A program made the position numbers and the translations under genes. Shown here piece after piece: positions 5,984-8,030 of a stretch of DNA of 8,030 nucleotides. A model generated the notes under the pieces. That model saw only the letters and a list, made by a program, of their open reading frames with translations, was not told the DNA's origin and did not search any database. This stretch comes from Lysobacterales bacterium (lineage in GTDB: Bacteria > Pseudomonadota > Gammaproteobacteria > Xanthomonadales > SZUA-5): positions 1 to 8,030 of the forward strand of contig JANJUH010000331.1 of the NCBI GenBank assembly GCA_024710675.1, written 5' to 3'. The stretch's first letter is position 1, and each line of letters begins with the position of its first letter.

Positions 5984-7216
5984 TCAGTCGCTGCGCAGCG
6001 CGGCAATAGGATCGAGCCGGGCGGCCTGGCGTGCCGGATAGACGCCGAAAGCCAGTCCGACCACCGCGCACAGGGTGGCCGAGAGCAGCACCGGGATCGG
6101 CGCCCAGGCCACGGGCCAGTCGGCCAGCAGCGCAATGACATAGGCCAGCAGAGTGCCGAACAGCAGCCCGGCGACAGCGCCGATGCCACAGATCAGTGCC
6201 GCCTCGCGCAGAAACTGCTCGACGACATGGCGCTGGCGCGCGCCGATGGCACGCATCAGGCCGATCTCGCGCCGGCGCTCCAGGACATTGGCCAGCATGA
6301 TGTTCATGATGCCGATGCCGCCGACCAGGAGGCTTACCGCGGCGATCGCACCCATCACGATGCGGAAGATGCGCTGGGTCTGCTGGTGTTGCCGGTAGAG
6401 CTGCGCGGGGACCACCAGCGTGTAGTCGGCGACGCCGCCGTGGCGCTGGTCCATCAGCGCAGCCAGCACCTGGCTGCCGGGGCCGATCTGTTCCGGGTCG
6501 GCCACGCGCAGCAGGAAGCGATCGATGGGATCCTCGATCGGCTGGAAGCGCAGCCTTGCCTGGGCGCTGGCCAGTGGTACGTAGACCCGCTGCGCCTCCA
6601 GGCCGAGCGGGACGCCCTCGAAATCGGACTGGGCGAGGTCGCGATCGGCGAGGATGCCGACCACCTCGAACCAGGCATGGTTGAGCTTGATCCACTGGCC
6701 GATCGGCTCGCTGTCCGGGAACAGGCTCGCGGCAGCCTTGGGGCCGAGCACCGCGACCTGGGCGATCGCCGCCTCGTCATCGGCGGTCAGCCCGCGACCG
6801 CGTTCGACGACCAGGCTGGCCAGCTCGAAGTAGGCACCCGAGACCGCGCTCGCCTCGATTTCGGCGGCAGCGAGATCGCTGTAGGCCTGGTGGATGCGGA
6901 TGCGCTTTTCGGCGGCGATGGCTTCGGCGCCCGGCACCACGGCCAGCGCCGCCTCGGCATCGGCCAGGGTGAGGCCCGGGCTGCGCGCGCGGGCCTCGCG
7001 CAGCGCATCGCCCTCGGCCGGGCGCGACTCCACGATCAGGTTGCGCAGGCCGAGGCCCTCGACCAGGGCCAGCGCTTCCTGGCGCGAGCCCTCGCCGACG
7101 CCGAGCATGGCGACGATGGCGCCGACGCCGAAGATCAGGCCGAGCAGGGTCAAGCCCGTCCGCAGCTTGCGCCGCGACAGCTCTTCCAGCGCCTCGCGCC
7201 AGGGCTTCGGACTCAT
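5984..7216 (-). CDS. MacB-type ABC transporter permease (410 aa)
   Basis: This is the inner-membrane subunit of a tripartite MacAB-like exporter. A cytoplasmic N-terminus (WREALEELSRRKLRTGLTLL) leads into a first helix near residues 21-42. The MacB periplasmic core domain follows to about 283, including LTADDEAAIAQVAVLGPKAA, a typical core motif. The FtsX domain has helices near 284-309 (LLVGGIGIMNIMLANVLERR, REIGLMRAIGAR), 336-365 and 374-393, and ends in the family signature YPARQAARLDPIAALR. The length fits stand-alone permeases; E. coli MacB instead has a fused N-terminal ATPase, absent here. ATG at 7216 overlaps the adaptor stop (ATGA), and GGGGAGG lies 4 nt upstream, so the two are co-translated. 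No ATPase follows, so it should be encoded upstream of the adaptor, outside the window, or elsewhere. Substrate unknown. Confidence 0.94.
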   Translation of the reverse strand: MSPKPWREALEELSRRKLRTGLTLLGLIFGVGAIVAMLGVGEGSRQEALALVEGLGLRNLIVESRPAEGDALREARARSPGLTLADAEAALAVVPGAEAIAAEKRIRIHQAYSDLAAAEIEASAVSGAYFELASLVVERGRGLTADDEAAIAQVAVLGPKAAASLFPDSEPIGQWIKLNHAWFEVVGILADRDLAQSDFEGVPLGLEAQRVYVPLASAQARLRFQPIEDPIDRFLLRVADPEQIGPGSQVLAALMDQRHGGVADYTLVVPAQLYRQHQQTQRIFRIVMGAIAAVSLLVGGIGIMNIMLANVLERRREIGLMRAIGARQRHVVEQFLREAALICGIGAVAGLLFGTLLAYVIALLADWPVAWAPIPVLLSATLCAVVGLAFGVYPARQAARLDPIAALRSD

Positions 7217-8030
7217 TTCGCCTCCCCGCGCGCCGGCGCCAGGACCACCGCTTCACCCGCCTCGAGGCCGGCGCTGACCTCGCTGCGCATCGTGCCGCGT
7301 GCCCCCAGCGTGACCGGACGACGTTCGCGGCGCGAGCCCGCGAGGACTTCGACGGCACTGCCGTTGCCCTCGTCGATCAGCGCGATGTTGGCCACCGTGA
7401 TCGCCTGCTCGGCGCGCAGTGCATGGACGCGGGCGACGAGGCTCTGTCCCGGCACCAGCCCCAGGCGGCGTACCTCGGCATCCGGCAACTTGGCCTTCAT
7501 CTTGACGCGCTTGACCGGGTTCTGCCGGCTGGCCGGTTGTGCGCTGGTGGCGACCCAGGAGACGCTGCTGGAGATCAGCGCCTGCGGTCGGCCGGCCGGA
7601 TGCAGGGTGATCGGCGTGCCGACCTCGATGCCGGCGGCATCGAGCTGCGGCAGCGAAAACTCGAACTCGAGCGCCGCCGGATCGGGCAGGCTGGCGAACT
7701 CCTGCCCTGCCCACAGCATCGCGCCCACTCGCGGCTTCTCGCCGGACCAGTCGCTGTCGAGCATGAACACGCCATCGTGCGGCGCCAGCAGTTCCAGCGC
7801 GGTCTGGTCCGCCTCCCGGTCCGCGACGCGCTGCGTCTGGCTCTGCCGCTGGCTGTCGAGCACCGCCAGTTCGGCTGCGCCGGTGCGATCGGCGCGCTCG
7901 CGCTTCCAGCCGAGGTAGTCCTTCTTTTCACCGAGGAAGAGTCGGTCCTGCAGGGCATCGAGGATTTCGACACGCGCCAGGTATTCGAGCGACTCGTCGG
8001 CGTAGCGCTCGGCGATCAACACGTCGGTAT
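7213..8030 (-). CDS. HlyD/MacA-type periplasmic adaptor (membrane fusion protein), partial
   Basis: The reading frame is open to the right edge (codons for T, D, V, L, I, A, E onward), so the N-terminus with membrane anchor and first lipoyl half is missing. About 272 residues remain. First comes a charged, heptad-like helix, the returning arm of the coiled-coil hairpin (ERYADESLEYLARVEILDAL to about residue 75). Next is the second half of the biotinyl-lipoyl domain (LELLAPHDGVFML, then GAMLWAGQEFASL). Beta-barrel and membrane-proximal domains follow (FEFSLPQLDAAGIEVGTPIT, LVPGQSLVARV, and a C-terminal VSAGLEAGEAVVLAP). Such adaptors bridge an inner-membrane MacB-like permease and an outer-membrane channel. 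The stop overlaps the permease start by 4 nt, which strongly supports partnership. A GTG at 8022 is only an internal codon, not the start. Confidence 0.9.
   Translation of the reverse strand, partial: TDVLIAERYADESLEYLARVEILDALQDRLFLGEKKDYLGWKRERADRTGAAELAVLDSQRQSQTQRVADREADQTALELLAPHDGVFMLDSDWSGEKPRVGAMLWAGQEFASLPDPAALEFEFSLPQLDAAGIEVGTPITLHPAGRPQALISSSVSWVATSAQPASRQNPVKRVKMKAKLPDAEVRRLGLVPGQSLVARVHALRAEQAITVANIALIDEGNGSAVEVLAGSRRERRPVTLGARGTMRSEVSAGLEAGEAVVLAPARGEAK

Noticed and set aside
5420..7918. Very long plus-strand open frame (832 codons) opposite the hydrolase, permease and adaptor genes
   Set aside because: It crosses three clear minus-strand genes and the gap between two of them, and its product has the same biased composition as other antisense shadows. 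High GC explains it.

Overview
The window is a GC-rich stretch of bacterial chromosome in which every gene I can support lies on the minus strand. It probably comes from a gammaproteobacterium of the Xanthomonadales/Lysobacterales type. That placement is an inference from three things: high third-position GC, REP-like elements reading GTGGG followed by a TCGGGAT/ATCCCGA hairpin, and a secreted S15-family hydrolase resembling the Xanthomonas alpha-amino acid ester hydrolases. No rRNA, tRNA, CRISPR array, transposase or complete mobile element is visible. The left edge is a run of 29 C, which looks like a contig end.

In the direction of transcription (right to left) the layout is as follows. 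(1) An HlyD/MacB-type periplasmic adaptor, cut off by the right edge (7213-8030). (2) A 410-aa MacB-type permease overlapping it by ATGA (5984-7216). (3) A possible terminator hairpin. (4) A secreted CocE/NonD (S15) hydrolase of 649 aa with a full Ser-Asp-His triad and the acidic residues typical of alpha-amino acid ester hydrolases (3908-5857). (5) A Uma2-family PD-(D/E)XK protein gene broken by both a frameshift and an in-frame stop (3260-3824). (6) A 145-bp intergenic stretch with two inverted REP-like hairpins, one of which doubles as a probable terminator. (7) A LolD/MacB-type ABC ATPase (2410-3114). (8) A 787-aa double-FtsX permease overlapping it by GTGA (50-2413).

The transport genes fall into two separate MacB/FtsX-superfamily ABC systems. 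The right one shows adaptor plus permease but no ATPase in the window. The left one shows ATPase plus permease but no adaptor, and a Shine-Dalgarno-like GAGGAG just after the permease stop suggests that another gene followed before the poly-C edge. Such systems use cytoplasmic ATP hydrolysis to move or extract a substrate on the periplasmic side; the substrates here are unknown. The periplasmic hydrolase between them may be functionally unrelated.

I see no convincing new multi-gene system. The best second-look items are the doubly disabled Uma2 gene, the REP pair with a compensatory stem change, the ester-hydrolase active-site signature, and the split arrangement of the two exporters.
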